A DNA stretch of 64,000 bases from Candidatus Saccharimonadota bacterium (GCA_029288365.1 JARIHI010000004.1:81322-145321); one strand, 5' to 3'. Numbered from the stretch's first letter, positions 50,326-60,721 are shown. The notes: generated by a model not told the origin, from the letters alone. Numbers and translations are program-made.

Positions 50326-51552
50326 CTAGCGCTTAAACTTGCGCCACAACGTATCAATCATACTTAGCGGATTACCGCCCCCTGAATAATCCAATGACTC
50401 TTTATCTTCTCCACCGAGGAACATATCAAGTATCATAAGTCCTGCCGCTGTATAAAAAGATGGGTCATTAATAGTATCTGAGAGCCCATTCACATCACGA
50501 AGCGTACCTATACGTGCTGCCAACTCAAGCCTTTCCTTAGCTACCTGAGCAACTCCCGGTAGTTTAGCGCTGCCTCCGACAATAACTACGCCACCAGGCA
50601 GCTTGCGTGAACGATGGATTTTATGAAGCTCTTTATCTACGTATTCAAATAATTCTTCTACGCGAGCTTCAACTATCATGCGGATTTTGTCTACCTCAAA
50701 GACATGCTCTTCTTTTTCGGCTGCTATCTTTATAGTTTGTTTTTTAAGAAAATCACCAAAGCGCACTTTAACCATTTCTGCAACATCAAGATCTGTCTGT
50801 AGTCCGATAGCCAAGTCGTTGGTCACATTGATACCTCCTATAGGCAACACGGCGACATGCTGGATTTCCCCATCTTCTATAATCACAAGGTTTGTTGTAC
50901 CGGCTCCGATATCTACAACTACTGTGCCTACTTCTTTTTGCTGGCGATTCAGGACAGCTTCAGCAGCGGCCAACCCCGAAATAGTGTGATGAGAAGGAGT
51001 AATCTGTGCCTTTTCTAAGGCTAAATCCAAACTATGTACATTAGGAGTTGCTGCGGTGACTAGATGCATGTCAGCCTCTAATCGTACTCCTTGCATGCCA
51101 ACCGGGTCTTTAATATTGTGCTGTCCATCAACTGAGTAGTTTTTAGTAAAAGCCTGAATAATTTCACGATTTGCAGGTATTTGAATAATTGTAGCCGCTT
51201 CCTCAACTCGCAGTCTATCCTGAGGGGTAATCTTACGGTTAGCTGTACTGATTGCTATAACACCTTTAGAATCTAAGCTTGCAATATGAGTACCGTTCAC
51301 GTTTACAACTGCTTCTTTGATTTGCTTACCTGAAATACGCTCAGCTTCGGTTACAGCATGAGCAATGGCTTCAGCAGTATCGTCAATATGCACTACTGCG
51401 CCTTTGCGCATACCAAGGTTTGGAGCTATACCGTGCCCGATGATTGACGGTCTCCCCGTTGTGGATTGCTGATCAAGTATACCAACAACACAACGGACAT
51501 AAGCCGTACCAACATCTAAGCCTACATAATATGTCGAGGCCGAATCGCGCAT
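50326..51552 (-). CDS. ftsA: Cell division protein FtsA
   Basis: Actin-like membrane anchor of the Z ring, 408 residues. Phosphate-1 region YVGLDVGTAYVRCVVG, the 1C domain with the SHS2 fold (about 90-170), GTVVVDIGAGTTNLVI and GGVVIVGGSAKLPGV are visible, and the last residues NPLSMIDTLWRKFKR form the amphipathic membrane helix. The ATG at 51552 is preferred over one 12 codons upstream because a TATACT box (51559-51564) ends 6 bases before it and the fold starts soon after. Confidence 0.95.
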   Translation of the reverse strand: MRDSASTYYVGLDVGTAYVRCVVGILDQQSTTGRPSIIGHGIAPNLGMRKGAVVHIDDTAEAIAHAVTEAERISGKQIKEAVVNVNGTHIASLDSKGVIAISTANRKITPQDRLRVEEAATIIQIPANREIIQAFTKNYSVDGQHNIKDPVGMQGVRLEADMHLVTAATPNVHSLDLALEKAQITPSHHTISGLAAAEAVLNRQQKEVGTVVVDIGAGTTNLVIIEDGEIQHVAVLPIGGINVTNDLAIGLQTDLDVAEMVKVRFGDFLKKQTIKIAAEKEEHVFEVDKIRMIVEARVEELFEYVDKELHKIHRSRKLPGGVVIVGGSAKLPGVAQVAKERLELAARIGTLRDVNGLSDTINDPSFYTAAGLMILDMFLGGEDKESLDYSGGGNPLSMIDTLWRKFKR

Positions 51553-51596
51553 ATTCGCAGTATACCGCCTATGGTTTAGGTGAGGCAAGTTTTCTC

Positions 51597-52352
51597 TTAC
51601 AGCTTAGTGAGTATCTCGTAGCCATTTGTAGTAATAAGAACTGTGTGCTCAAAGTGGGCAGCTTGTGATCCATCAGCTGTACGTATAGTCCAGTTGTCGT
51701 CGTCTGTAGAAACTTCATGACTACCCAATGTGGCCATGGGCTCAATGGCAATAGTCATACCTGCTTGCAGCCGCTCACCTCGCCCTTTATTGCCATAATT
51801 TGGTATATTCGGCTCTTCATGAACGTGATGACCCACACCATGCCCCACCAAGTCTCGTACTATGCCGTAGCCATGGGTGTCGAGGACACGTTGGATAGCA
51901 CAACCGATATCTTCAGTTTGAACGCCATCCTTTACTTGCTTTATTCCTGCATATAAAGACTCTTTTGTAACTTCTATGAGCGCGGCGTGCTCAGACTTTA
52001 AGGGAGTGCCTGCAATAACCGTCACAGCTGAGTCTGTAATCATACCACGATAACTTACCCCAAAATCTAATCCGACCAAATCTCCTTGCGCAATAACCTT
52101 ATCTGTGCGCGGTATACCATGGACTACTTCGTCGTTAAGTGAAATACATATAACATCTGGAAAGCCATGGTAGCCCAGAAAGGCTGGCTTGCCACCCAAA
52201 GCCTTTAGTTCATTAGCGGCAACTTTTGCTAAATACTTTGTCGGTTGTCCCGGCTCAACTATCTTACTTAATTGAGCAAGTACAGTGGCCAACATCCGTC
52301 CGCCCTCGCGCATCGCCTCTATTTCGCTAATGGTCTTTACTTGTGTAAACAT
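51597..52352 (-). CDS. map: Methionine aminopeptidase, type I
   Basis: A 251-residue dinuclear metalloprotease removing N-terminal Met. Metal ligands lie in GLDFGVSYRGMITDSAVT (two Asp), DLVGHGVGHHVHEEPNIPNYG (His), IAIEPMA (Glu) and FEHTVLIT (Glu). It overlaps the end of adk by 16 bases; the adk-map order matches the end of the ribosomal spc operon in many bacteria, though the ribosomal genes are absent here. Confidence 0.96.
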   Translation of the reverse strand: MFTQVKTISEIEAMREGGRMLATVLAQLSKIVEPGQPTKYLAKVAANELKALGGKPAFLGYHGFPDVICISLNDEVVHGIPRTDKVIAQGDLVGLDFGVSYRGMITDSAVTVIAGTPLKSEHAALIEVTKESLYAGIKQVKDGVQTEDIGCAIQRVLDTHGYGIVRDLVGHGVGHHVHEEPNIPNYGNKGRGERLQAGMTIAIEPMATLGSHEVSTDDDNWTIRTADGSQAAHFEHTVLITTNGYEILTKL

Positions 52353-52882
52353 GCTGCAACGGCATCCTGAATTTGACCATGCACCGTTTCAACAGAACCC
52401 ACTCCATTTATTGGCAACACAGGAATTGATTGGCTTTTCAGAAAGTCAAGCACCGGAGTGGTCTTTTCGTGGTAAATAGCAAGCCTCCGCTCAATAACTT
52501 CTCGGATATCTTCAGCGCGCCCCCGATCGCTTAACCGCTTTATCAATTCTTCTTCAGGAACAGTAAATTCAACGACACAATCTATAGTCCTCTTATGTTT
52601 TGGTAGATTTTCTACGAGCCATCTCGCTTGATCAATATTACGAGGATAGCCGTCCAATACAACTATTTTATCGACGCTGATACTTTGGAGAGCTTCGGCC
52701 AGCACCTGATTAGTAAGCTCATCGTCAATAAGCTCGCCAGTAGCCAGTCGTTTATGTATTTCCGGGTTTGTGGAATCGCGGAATAGCTGTCCTGTTGAAA
52801 GCCACTGCCAAGCATTGCGTTTTACAAGCATTTCGCCTTGTACACTTTTGCCTGAACCGGGAGGACCAAAAAAGAGGATCAT
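52337..52882 (-). CDS. adk: Adenylate kinase, short-lid form
   Basis: Interconverts 2 ADP with ATP and AMP; 181 residues. P-loop FFGPPGSGKSVQGEML at 4-19, NMP-binding TGQLFRD and LDGYPRN, and a minimal lid (DRGRAEDIREVIERR) that lacks the zinc-finger insert of long forms. Upstream yqeY-like gene ends 3 bases before it, downstream map overlaps it. Confidence 0.94.
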   Translation of the reverse strand: MILFFGPPGSGKSVQGEMLVKRNAWQWLSTGQLFRDSTNPEIHKRLATGELIDDELTNQVLAEALQSISVDKIVVLDGYPRNIDQARWLVENLPKHKRTIDCVVEFTVPEEELIKRLSDRGRAEDIREVIERRLAIYHEKTTPVLDFLKSQSIPVLPINGVGSVETVHGQIQDAVAACLHK

Positions 52883-52885
52883 ACC

Positions 52886-53338
52886 TTAAGCTCCGAGTCG
52901 CTCCTTTGTAATGTGAGCGATAATTGCACCATCTGCAGCCCCTTGGGTTCGGGTTTTTACGGTAGCTATGACTTGCCCCATTGATTTGCTGTCAACTACA
53001 CCTAACTCGGCGATAACGGCGTCAACATGCTTCGCAATCTCATCCTCAGTTAGGCGTGCGGGTAGGTATGTTTCTATGATTTTCTTTTCAGCAAGTTCTT
53101 TATCAGCTCGCTCTTGATCACCAGCTTTTATATAAAGATCTGCACTTTCTTGGCGTTTTTTGACCTCTTTTTGGAAGAGAGCAATAATTTCGACATCTTC
53201 TAGTCCCGTTTCGCGCTTGCCGGCTGCCACTTCGGCGTAGCCTATAGTACTTTTTAGCCCTCGTAGAACTGTAGCCGCAACCTTATCACCTCCTAGCAAG
53301 GCCTTCTTCAGGTCTTTGGTGATTTGGTCTTGTATCAT
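52886..53338 (-). CDS. GatB/YqeY domain protein
   Basis: A 150-residue helical protein of the YqeY family, related to the tail domain of GatB. The pattern IQDQITKDLKKALLGGDKVAATVLRGLKS through ETYLPARLTEDEIAKHVDAVIAELG and the MGQVIATVKTRTQGAADG block is typical. Its exact role is unknown; a tRNA-binding function is presumed from GatB. It follows rpsU by 2 bases, as often in other bacteria. Confidence 0.92.
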   Translation of the reverse strand: MIQDQITKDLKKALLGGDKVAATVLRGLKSTIGYAEVAAGKRETGLEDVEIIALFQKEVKKRQESADLYIKAGDQERADKELAEKKIIETYLPARLTEDEIAKHVDAVIAELGVVDSKSMGQVIATVKTRTQGAADGAIIAHITKERLGA

Positions 53339-53340
53339 TT

Positions 53341-53556
53341 TTATCGTTGGCCAAGCTTAATTTTCTTTAGCTTTTGAGCTTTGCGCTCTTGGCGAATTAT
53401 TGCGCGTTCACGACGCTCTCGTTTGCTGATAGGTTTTTCAAAATACTGATTTTGTTTAACTACAGCCAAAGAACCAGCCTGCTGAACCTTACGATTAAAG
53501 CGGCGCAGCAAATTTTCTAATGATTCCTTGGAATCTTTACGTGTTACTTGTATCAT
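53341..53556 (-). CDS. rpsU: 30S ribosomal protein S21
   Basis: A 71-residue basic bS21: ESLENLLRRFNRKVQQAG, then YFEKPISKRERRERA and a Lys/Arg tail. A TACAAT box ends 8 bases before the ATG. First gene of an rpsU-yqeY-adk-map run. Confidence 0.94.
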   Translation of the reverse strand: MIQVTRKDSKESLENLLRRFNRKVQQAGSLAVVKQNQYFEKPISKRERRERAIIRQERKAQKLKKIKLGQR

Positions 53557-53615
53557 CGGTAGCTATTGTACGGTAACAGAGATAATTTTGCAATACCAAA
53601 GTGCTATATGGCAAC

Positions 53616-53906
53616 CTATAATTGATTTGCTTTTTTCTGACTTGTTTTTTGAGACTTCAATACTATACTTTGTAGCTCTTTAAAAATAAGAAATTGCTTA
53701 TTGGTGTGATAAATTTTAGTGTTACCTTGGCGCTCAGAGATCAAAAAACCGACTTTTTCTAAACGTTTGAGTTCACGCTGAATATTGCCCGCATCTTCTT
53801 TGATGAGTTTGGCAAGACCGCGAACATGCGTCTTAAAATCCGGATATTTAGCATAGATCACAACGATCTTTCTACGGACTCGAGAAGTAATAAATACGTC
53901 TAACAT
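53616..53906 (-). CDS. Small winged-helix DNA-binding protein
   Basis: A 96-residue single-domain regulator: VRGLAKLIKEDAGNIQRELKRLEKVGFLISERQGNTKIYHTN forms the helix-turn-helix and wing of the ArsR/MarR kind, with a Lys/Gln-rich tail. No metal-binding cysteines. Targets unknown; it stands between rpsU and the divergent priA. Confidence 0.8.
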   Translation of the reverse strand: MLDVFITSRVRRKIVVIYAKYPDFKTHVRGLAKLIKEDAGNIQRELKRLEKVGFLISERQGNTKIYHTNKQFLIFKELQSIVLKSQKTSQKKANQL

Positions 53907-54026
53907 AAGCTTCTTTATTGTTATTCAAACAACGTAAAGATAGTATAGCGCGTGACGTGTGGCTTTTCAAGAGTTAGTTTTAGTAATATTTAAGAATTCT
54001 TGGTGAGCATCTTCTATAATTAGAGT

Positions 54027-55967
54027 ATGCGCTATTACAACGTTGCAGTAGCAACAGCAAAATACCACGGAGACGAGCTGCTAACGTATGTCTCACCTCG
54101 CTCAGTGAAACTTGGAGCCCTTGTAGTAGTACCCCTCCAGCACAGCGAGGTTTATGGTTTTATTGTCGAGGAAACTACAAAACCGCCGTTTAGTGCAAAA
54201 GAGTTGCGATTACTTGAACCCACCCTACCTCCTTTACCAGTAGCCTCTTTGCAGCTCTTTGCTTGGATGCGAACATACTATCCAAGTCCCTTAGGCATTA
54301 CTGCGCAACTATTTTTGCCAACCCATTTTCCGAAAACTCTTAAACTACCTCAAGATGAATCCTTCTCTTCACCCAACTTTCCATCATTACCTCCGCTAAG
54401 CTCTAGTCAGCGAGAAGCCCTAGAAGCCATACAGACTCCGGGCTCATTTTTGGTTCACGGGGAAACTGGCAGCGGTAAAACCCGTTTCTATATTGAGCTT
54501 GCACAAAAATCTTTACTCAGTTCTAAATCTTGTATCATCCTCACACCAGAGATTAGCCTGACTTCCCAACTGGCCCATGAGTTTGAAAAATCTTTTGACA
54601 AAAAACAGCTCATTATTCTCCACTCTCAGCTCAGCGAAGCAACGCGTCGCAATATTTGGCTCCAGCTTCTTACAGCCAAACAACCTTATATTGTGATCGG
54701 TCCCCGCTCGGCCTTATTTACTCCGTTTGCCAACGTAGGTCTCATAGTGGTTGATGAATCACATGAAGTTACCTATAAACAAGAGAATGCTCCCCATTAT
54801 CACGCTGCTCGCATTGCGAGCAAATTAGCAGAATTTCATAAAGCTCAGGTTATTCTGGGATCTGCCACGCCATCAGTAAGCGACTATTTTATTGCGACGA
54901 CACGCCAACGACCCATCTTACAGCTTGACGCTATTGGGGTAAACACAGCTCGGCAAAATGCGACCATCGTTGATATGCGTGATAAGACACAGCTTAGCAG
55001 AAGTCCTCATTTATCTATTTGTCTTTTAAAAAGCATGGAAAAAACCTTGGCCGAAAAAAAACAAATTTTACTATTTATCAATCGTCGTGGTACTGCTCGA
55101 ATTGTATTATGCGAAAACTGCGGCTGGCAAGCTGCATGCCCCCACTGCGATCTCCCCTTAACTTATCATCAAGATACCCATGTGCTCCGCTGTCATACGT
55201 GCGGTATTTCTCAACAAGCAGTGTCTTCGTGTCCCATGTGCAAGGCCACTAATATAATTTTAAAGAGTATCGGTACTAAAGCCGTTGCCTCTGAAGTGAA
55301 AAAAATATTTCCAGCAGCTCGTATTGAGCGTTTTGATACCGACAATAAAAAGGGTGAACATATGCACGAACTGTACAGTGATGTTCGTGCCGGGAATATT
55401 GATATTTTGGTAGGCACCCAAATACTTGCTAAAGGCCTTGATCTTCCAAAGCTGGGCCTGGCTGGCGTGATTAATGCAGACGCTAGCATGTACGTACCAG
55501 ATTTTACAGCCCAGGAACGTACCTATCAGCTACTCTATCAAGTTATAGGACGCGTAGGGCGTAGCAGCCAAGCTACGGAGACGTCAGCAGTTATTCAGAC
55601 TTACTCGCCAGACAGTCCCACAATACAGGCAGCCGCCGAAAGACAATGGAAAACATTTTACCAGACTGAACTTGATGAGCGTAAGACGTTTTTATTTCCA
55701 CCTTTTTGCTACCTTTTGAAAGTAAGCTGCAAGCGAGTAAAATCTACTTCAGCACAGGCTAACGCCGAAAAATTCGCAGCAATTCTTAAAGATGAAGGAC
55801 TTCGTATTGTCATTGATGGCCCAGCACCGGCCTTCCACGAAAAAGTACAAAATAAGTACGTGTGGCAATTGATATTAAAAAGCAAAGAACGAGGCGAATT
55901 ACTAAAAGTAATTAAGTTACTTCCGAGTGATTGGTCATATGATATTGACCCCATCAATCTTCTCTAG
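54027..55967 (+). CDS. priA: Primosomal replication restart helicase PriA
   Basis: A 646-residue 3'-5' helicase that reloads the replisome at stalled forks. An N-terminal DNA-binding domain (1-100) precedes Walker A HGETGSGKTR (about 147), the DESH box, and a zinc-binding insert with paired cysteines (CENC, CPHC, CHTC, CPMC). GRVGRSSQ is motif VI. A perfect TATAAT (54015-54020) ends 6 bases before the ATG and there is no Shine-Dalgarno, so its mRNA should be leaderless. Confidence 0.95.
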   Translation: MRYYNVAVATAKYHGDELLTYVSPRSVKLGALVVVPLQHSEVYGFIVEETTKPPFSAKELRLLEPTLPPLPVASLQLFAWMRTYYPSPLGITAQLFLPTHFPKTLKLPQDESFSSPNFPSLPPLSSSQREALEAIQTPGSFLVHGETGSGKTRFYIELAQKSLLSSKSCIILTPEISLTSQLAHEFEKSFDKKQLIILHSQLSEATRRNIWLQLLTAKQPYIVIGPRSALFTPFANVGLIVVDESHEVTYKQENAPHYHAARIASKLAEFHKAQVILGSATPSVSDYFIATTRQRPILQLDAIGVNTARQNATIVDMRDKTQLSRSPHLSICLLKSMEKTLAEKKQILLFINRRGTARIVLCENCGWQAACPHCDLPLTYHQDTHVLRCHTCGISQQAVSSCPMCKATNIILKSIGTKAVASEVKKIFPAARIERFDTDNKKGEHMHELYSDVRAGNIDILVGTQILAKGLDLPKLGLAGVINADASMYVPDFTAQERTYQLLYQVIGRVGRSSQATETSAVIQTYSPDSPTIQAAAERQWKTFYQTELDERKTFLFPPFCYLLKVSCKRVKSTSAQANAEKFAAILKDEGLRIVIDGPAPAFHEKVQNKYVWQLILKSKERGELLKVIKLLPSDWSYDIDPINLL

Positions 55968-56008
55968 AGTTTTTTGGCATTCTACCCCTGTAATGTATAC
56001 TACCTGTA

Positions 56009-56581
56009 ATGACGAAAGATGATATCATTACTCTGCCCAATCCCCACCTCCGTAAACGGTCTCAAAAAGTCGGTCTTATAACAGATGACGTAAAAACAAT
56101 TATCAAAGATATGCAGGGCGCAACGATTTCTTGGGAAGAAAGTCGTGCACACGAAGTAGGTGTTGCACTTGCAGCAGTACAGATAGACAGCTTGTTGCGT
56201 ATCGTGGTGATTCGTAATAACTTTGAAAACAAAGAAGATCACACTTTCACGGTATTTATTAATCCCATTATTACGAAGTACGAAGGTGCTATTGAAGAAG
56301 ACTATGAGGGCTGTCTGAGTATCAAAGACATCTACGGAAAAGTGCCGAGACATACCAAAGTTAAGGTAAAGGCTCTTGACGTCAAAGGCCGTGAATTTCG
56401 TGTAACTGCTGAAGGATTTTTGGCTCGTATCTTCCAGCACGAAATTGACCATACAAATGGTATTGTTTTCATAGATCACATCAAGAATAACGCCGATGCA
56501 TTTTTTAGACTCGGTGAGGACGGTAAGTTAGAGCAACTCAATTATGATAAAGAAATTAGAGAAAATAGTATTCTTTGGTAG
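56009..56581 (+). CDS. def: Peptide deformylase
   Basis: A 190-residue metal hydrolase that removes the formyl group from nascent proteins. Motif 1 is GVALAAVQ (the usual second Gly is Ala), motif 2 YEGCLSI with the metal Cys, and motif 3 HEIDHTNG. TATACT (55996-56001) ends 7 bases before the ATG. The stop lies inside the start of fmt. Confidence 0.95.
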   Translation: MTKDDIITLPNPHLRKRSQKVGLITDDVKTIIKDMQGATISWEESRAHEVGVALAAVQIDSLLRIVVIRNNFENKEDHTFTVFINPIITKYEGAIEEDYEGCLSIKDIYGKVPRHTKVKVKALDVKGREFRVTAEGFLARIFQHEIDHTNGIVFIDHIKNNADAFFRLGEDGKLEQLNYDKEIRENSILW

Positions 56582-57446
56582 CGGCCCGGTTGCTGCTAAG
56601 TCACTTGCCCTGCTTGCCCAAGACTTCACTATAGAAGCTGTTATAACAAAGCCTTCTACTCTGTCAGAGATGTCAGCCATTACGGATGCGCCAGCCTATG
56701 CCGTAAACAGCAAAATAGAACTAGATCACCTTTTTACAGATACAAATTTTATCAGCCCGGTGGCGATTCTTATAGATTTCGGAATTATTGTCTCTCAAGC
56801 GGTTATAAACTACTTTCCGAAGGGAATTGTAAATAGCCACTTCTCTTTGCTCCCACAATGGCGTGGTGCCGACCCTATCACTTTCTCAATTTTAAGCGGG
56901 CAGAGACAAACTGGTGTGAGCCTCATGTTGCTAGTAGAGGCTATGGACGAAGGTCCTCTGCTTGCCCAAGCTGCTTACGATATAGAGCCAGATGAAACAA
57001 CTTCTTCTTTAACAGTAAGTTTGATTGAGCTTAGCAATCAAAGCATAAAACAGATCCTTCCACTATGGCTAGAAGATGCAGCTCAACCTGTACCACAAGA
57101 ATCAGTCTCGTTGTATTCCGGGAAACCGTCTTATTCTCGGAAACTTGTAAAAGAAGATGGGGTTATAAACTGGGATAAACCAGCCAATCAAATTGAACGT
57201 GAAGTCCGCGCCTATATTGAATGGCCAAAAAGTCAGACTATGATAAATGATTTAAGCGTTGTAATTACCTCAGCAAAAGTAGTTAAAAAACAGATTGAAC
57301 CATGTGGAAAATTTTGGGTTGAAAGCAAGCAACTTTTTGTATCTTGTGGTAAAGATAGTCTAGAAATCCTCACCCTTAAACCTGCCGGCAAACGTGACAT
57401 GAGAGTACAGGCATTTTTAGCCGGTTATGGCAATCGAATCAAATAA
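56544..57446 (+). CDS. fmt: Methionyl-tRNA formyltransferase
   Basis: A 300-residue enzyme adding formyl to initiator Met-tRNA. The formyl-folate site is NSHFSLLPQWRGADPI (catalytic Asn and His), with MDEGPLLAQ and the C-terminal OB-like domain (GKPSYSRKLVKEDGVINWDKPA). The ATG overlaps the last 38 bases of def in another frame; a later start would cut into FFGSGPVAAKSL, so the overlap is real. Confidence 0.95.
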   Translation: MIKKLEKIVFFGSGPVAAKSLALLAQDFTIEAVITKPSTLSEMSAITDAPAYAVNSKIELDHLFTDTNFISPVAILIDFGIIVSQAVINYFPKGIVNSHFSLLPQWRGADPITFSILSGQRQTGVSLMLLVEAMDEGPLLAQAAYDIEPDETTSSLTVSLIELSNQSIKQILPLWLEDAAQPVPQESVSLYSGKPSYSRKLVKEDGVINWDKPANQIEREVRAYIEWPKSQTMINDLSVVITSAKVVKKQIEPCGKFWVESKQLFVSCGKDSLEILTLKPAGKRDMRVQAFLAGYGNRIK

Positions 57447-57449
57447 TTC

Positions 57450-57821
57450 CTACGCTGCTGGGGGCGCCTGAGGAGGTTGCTGGTCAGGCTGAGGTGCTTG
57501 AGCTGCCGCCTGCGATTCAGCAACGATTTGTGGAGCTACTTGACGGATCTCGTTCTTTAGTTTTTCAAATTCGTCAGCTACTACTTCTTTATACGAAGGA
57601 AAAGTTGTTTCAAGCCAGCGTAACGCACCAGCTTCGTCGTTTTTGTTAATAAAAGCTTCAAACTCATCTAATTGTTGGTCCGTCATTTGCTCAGCTAGTC
57701 GCACGCCCACACGCATTTCTAAGGTTTCATAGATATGCGCCAACATTTTTTTCTTTTCTTCAGCTGGCAAAGTACCAAGTCCAATTTGTTCGAGTAAGTT
57801 GTTGTCTAACTTTAATGCCAT
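57450..57821 (-). CDS. Small helical protein, DUF5663-like
   Basis: A 123-residue acidic protein. The helical part (1-95: ALKLDNNLLEQIGLGTLPAEEKKKMLAHIYETLEMRVG, then MTDQQLDEFEAFI) resembles the DUF5663 family common in CPR genomes; the tail is Ala/Gln/Pro-rich and probably disordered. Function unknown. It sits 18 bases after infB on the same strand. Confidence 0.65.
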   Translation of the reverse strand: MALKLDNNLLEQIGLGTLPAEEKKKMLAHIYETLEMRVGVRLAEQMTDQQLDEFEAFINKNDEAGALRWLETTFPSYKEVVADEFEKLKNEIRQVAPQIVAESQAAAQAPQPDQQPPQAPPAA

Positions 57822-57839
57822 AGTATCATAGTATCCTTA

Positions 57840-59600
57840 TTACAAACTTCGAGCAACCGTTTCACGCGTAAATACTTCTAAGCGATCTCCTTCTTGTAAC
57901 TCTAGCTTGGGAGTTGTCTCCAGACCCACACCGCACATTTCACCTTCAAGTACTTCTTTGGCATCCTGGGGACCACGTTTTAAATTAATTATTTTTACCT
58001 CTGCAAGTGTTTCTGAATCTCTAACAACACGGGCAAATGCAGGTGCCATTAGCTTACCCTTCGTAACTTCTCCGCCACAGATTATCTCAGTCTTTGTAGT
58101 TTTAAAAATGGCTCGCACCACCAGCCGACCCGTCTCGGTTTCAACAATCTCTGGAGCAAGGAGTTTGCTTAATTCATCGCGTACATCGTCAATCAGTTCA
58201 TAGATTACTTTATAGAGACGAATTTGTACACTATCACGAGACGCGATACGCCGAATATTGGTAGGAGCATCTATGTGAAAACCGTAAATGATAGCATTGC
58301 TGGTTTGAGCCAAGTGTACGTCGCTCTCATTAATAATTCCGACTCCTGATTTTACTATACGCGTAGCGACCTCCTCGGTATCCAATGCTTTCAAGCTATC
58401 AGACACAGAAGTTAGTGAGCCTTGTACATCGGCCTTGAGTATAATGTTAAGCTCTTGGAGTTTGTTGCTGCGATTTATAAGCCGTATCAATTCACCGCCT
58501 GTAATATCTTGACTGCCTCCTTTACTACGTCGAGTAATGTCTACCTGTTCCGCTAATTTACGAGCTTCTTTCTCGCTTTCTGCTACTTTAAATTCATCAC
58601 CAAACTCAGGTAAAGCCTTAAAGCCTGTAATCGTTACAGGGGTTGAAGGTGTAGCTTTTGTAATAGCCTTGCCATAAGAATCTTCTAGCGTTCTAATTTT
58701 TGCGTAGGTACCACCCGCGACGATAAACTGACCCTTGCGTAGTGTACCTGACTCAACTAGAGCACGCGCCAAAGAACCACGCCCCTGTTCTACGTGTGCT
58801 TCAATAATTAAACCACTAGCCGGTACATCAGCATCGGCACGAAGATCTTCTACATCAGCCACTAATAAAATCATGTCAAGCAACTGATCAATACCTTTAT
58901 TTGTCTTAGCTGAAACTTCTACCGCTACAATGTCCCCTCCCCATTCTTCGACCAAAAGATTATGCTCCGACAGCTGCTGTTTCACTTGATTTGGATTAGC
59001 CCCCTCTTTGTCCATTTTATTAATGGCTACAATAATCCGAGCACCAGCCTTAGTGGCGAATCGTATAGCTTCTACTGTCTGGGGTTTTACGCCATCGTCA
59101 GCAGCGACAACAATTACTACTATATCGGTAAGCAGTGCTCCATGTTCGCGGATGGCCGCAAACGCCTCGTGTCCCGGCGTATCTAAAAAAGTAATCGCGC
59201 GTTTATTGCGCTCTATTTGATAAGCAGAAATATGCTGGGTGATCCCTCCAGCCTCTTGTTTCACTACCTCAGCCCCTCGAATGGCGTCAAGTAAACTTGT
59301 CTTGCCGTGATCAACATGCCCCATGACAGCTACTACGGGTGGACGTATTTCGCTGTGTTCAGTTACCGTTTTTTTCTGACGAAGTGGCATTAGTAGGTCA
59401 TCAGTTTTTTTAGTAAGTTCAATATCCAGACCTAGTTCTTCTACAATAATTTGAGCCGTATCAAAGTCAATGCGTTCGTTTACTGTAGCCATGACCCCGG
59501 ACTTCATAAGTTCGGTAATGATTCGACTTACCGGCAACTTCAACTGTTCGGCTAGAGAGCCGACGGTTATCATGTCACTAATTTCGATGGTTGTTGCCAT
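57840..59600 (-). CDS. infB: Translation initiation factor IF-2, short form
   Basis: A 586-residue GTPase placing initiator fMet-tRNA on the 30S subunit. One N-terminal IF2_N module (1-55) is followed by the G domain with [17 protein letters not shown] and NKMD, then domains II to IV. The long, variable N-terminal region of E. coli IF-2 (890 aa) is missing. GGAG precedes the ATG. Confidence 0.97.
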   Translation of the reverse strand: MATTIEISDMITVGSLAEQLKLPVSRIITELMKSGVMATVNERIDFDTAQIIVEELGLDIELTKKTDDLLMPLRQKKTVTEHSEIRPPVVAVMGHVDHGKTSLLDAIRGAEVVKQEAGGITQHISAYQIERNKRAITFLDTPGHEAFAAIREHGALLTDIVVIVVAADDGVKPQTVEAIRFATKAGARIIVAINKMDKEGANPNQVKQQLSEHNLLVEEWGGDIVAVEVSAKTNKGIDQLLDMILLVADVEDLRADADVPASGLIIEAHVEQGRGSLARALVESGTLRKGQFIVAGGTYAKIRTLEDSYGKAITKATPSTPVTITGFKALPEFGDEFKVAESEKEARKLAEQVDITRRSKGGSQDITGGELIRLINRSNKLQELNIILKADVQGSLTSVSDSLKALDTEEVATRIVKSGVGIINESDVHLAQTSNAIIYGFHIDAPTNIRRIASRDSVQIRLYKVIYELIDDVRDELSKLLAPEIVETETGRLVVRAIFKTTKTEIICGGEVTKGKLMAPAFARVVRDSETLAEVKIINLKRGPQDAKEVLEGEMCGVGLETTPKLELQEGDRLEVFTRETVARSL

Positions 59601-59653
59601 ATCGACTCTCCTTTCTGCCAGGCTGTGCTGGCGATACGCCTATGTACGCATAA

Positions 59654-60721
59654 TTATTTCTTTGCACTCTTAAGACTCAGTGCTATCTTGCGGGCTTCTG
59701 AGTCAATATCCAGCACTTTAAACTGCTTCTTTTCATTGAGCTGGAAAATCTTTTCCGGATCAACGGCTTCATCGTCACTCATTTCACTTACGTGAACTAG
59801 TGCTTCTACTGCAGGGGAAAGTTGCACAAAAGCACCGAATGGCGTGATGCGAGTAATTTTACCTTCTACTGAGTCACCTTTTTTAAATGCTTTTACTTCC
59901 TTAAGCCAAGGATCTTCAGTCATCTGCTTAAGACTTAAGCTGAGGCGGTCTTTATCAATAGCAATGATTTTCGCTTTTACTGTCTCACCAACCTTAATGT
60001 ATTTACGTGGATCCTCAACACGCTCCCATGAAATTTCTGAGATATGAATAAGTCCTTCGATACCATCGACATTCACGAAAGCACCAAAATCTATAACACC
60101 GGTTACCACCCCTTCTACTTCATCGCCAATCTTTAACTCTGCAAAACGGGCTTGCATGTCATCCTTAACAGCCTCCTTTTCAGAGAAGATAAGCTTATTA
60201 TCCTTACGGCTGACATCTAAAATACGTGCCCGGATTGGTTTATTGACAAGCGCATGAAGTTTTTGAAGGATTTCGTCCTTATCTGCACCTGACACGCGCG
60301 GATAATGTCCCGCAGCTAATTGGGATACTGGCAAAAATCCACGAATACCTTCAAGCTCTACAAGTAAGCCGCCTCTGTTGGCATCATACGGACTAATTTC
60401 AATAATCTCTTGGGCGTCAAATACACGCTGTAGCTCATCCCAACCGCGGTCTTTAGCCGCACGCTTCATACTAAGTAAGGCGTAGCCTTCATCCATCTCT
60501 GGATCGACCACACTTACTGTTACAGTCCCGCCGACTTCGAGCTGCTGGCCATGACCGATTTCTCGCCGTACTACAATACCCGAACCGCGTGCTCCAAGGT
60601 CAATCCAGACCTCGTGCTTTTTTACGCTTGCGATTACACCCTCCACGACATCACCAGCCTCAAGTTGCTTAACTTCACTCGCAGCTAATAATTCGTCCAT
60701 TGATAAAATTGTTTTTGACAT
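59654..60721 (-). CDS. rpsA: 30S ribosomal protein S1, four S1 repeats
   Basis: A 355-residue RNA-binding protein with four S1 domains (about 18-85, 100-175, 195-270 and 280-352). The third and fourth have the classic DFGAFVNVDGIEGLIHISE form. E. coli S1 has six repeats. The ATG at 60721 follows GGAG; the frame reads 17 codons further up without similarity. With many leaderless genes here, S1 may matter mainly for leadered mRNAs; that is inference. Confidence 0.92.
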   Translation of the reverse strand: MSKTILSMDELLAASEVKQLEAGDVVEGVIASVKKHEVWIDLGARGSGIVVRREIGHGQQLEVGGTVTVSVVDPEMDEGYALLSMKRAAKDRGWDELQRVFDAQEIIEISPYDANRGGLLVELEGIRGFLPVSQLAAGHYPRVSGADKDEILQKLHALVNKPIRARILDVSRKDNKLIFSEKEAVKDDMQARFAELKIGDEVEGVVTGVIDFGAFVNVDGIEGLIHISEISWERVEDPRKYIKVGETVKAKIIAIDKDRLSLSLKQMTEDPWLKEVKAFKKGDSVEGKITRITPFGAFVQLSPAVEALVHVSEMSDDEAVDPEKIFQLNEKKQFKVLDIDSEARKIALSLKSAKK

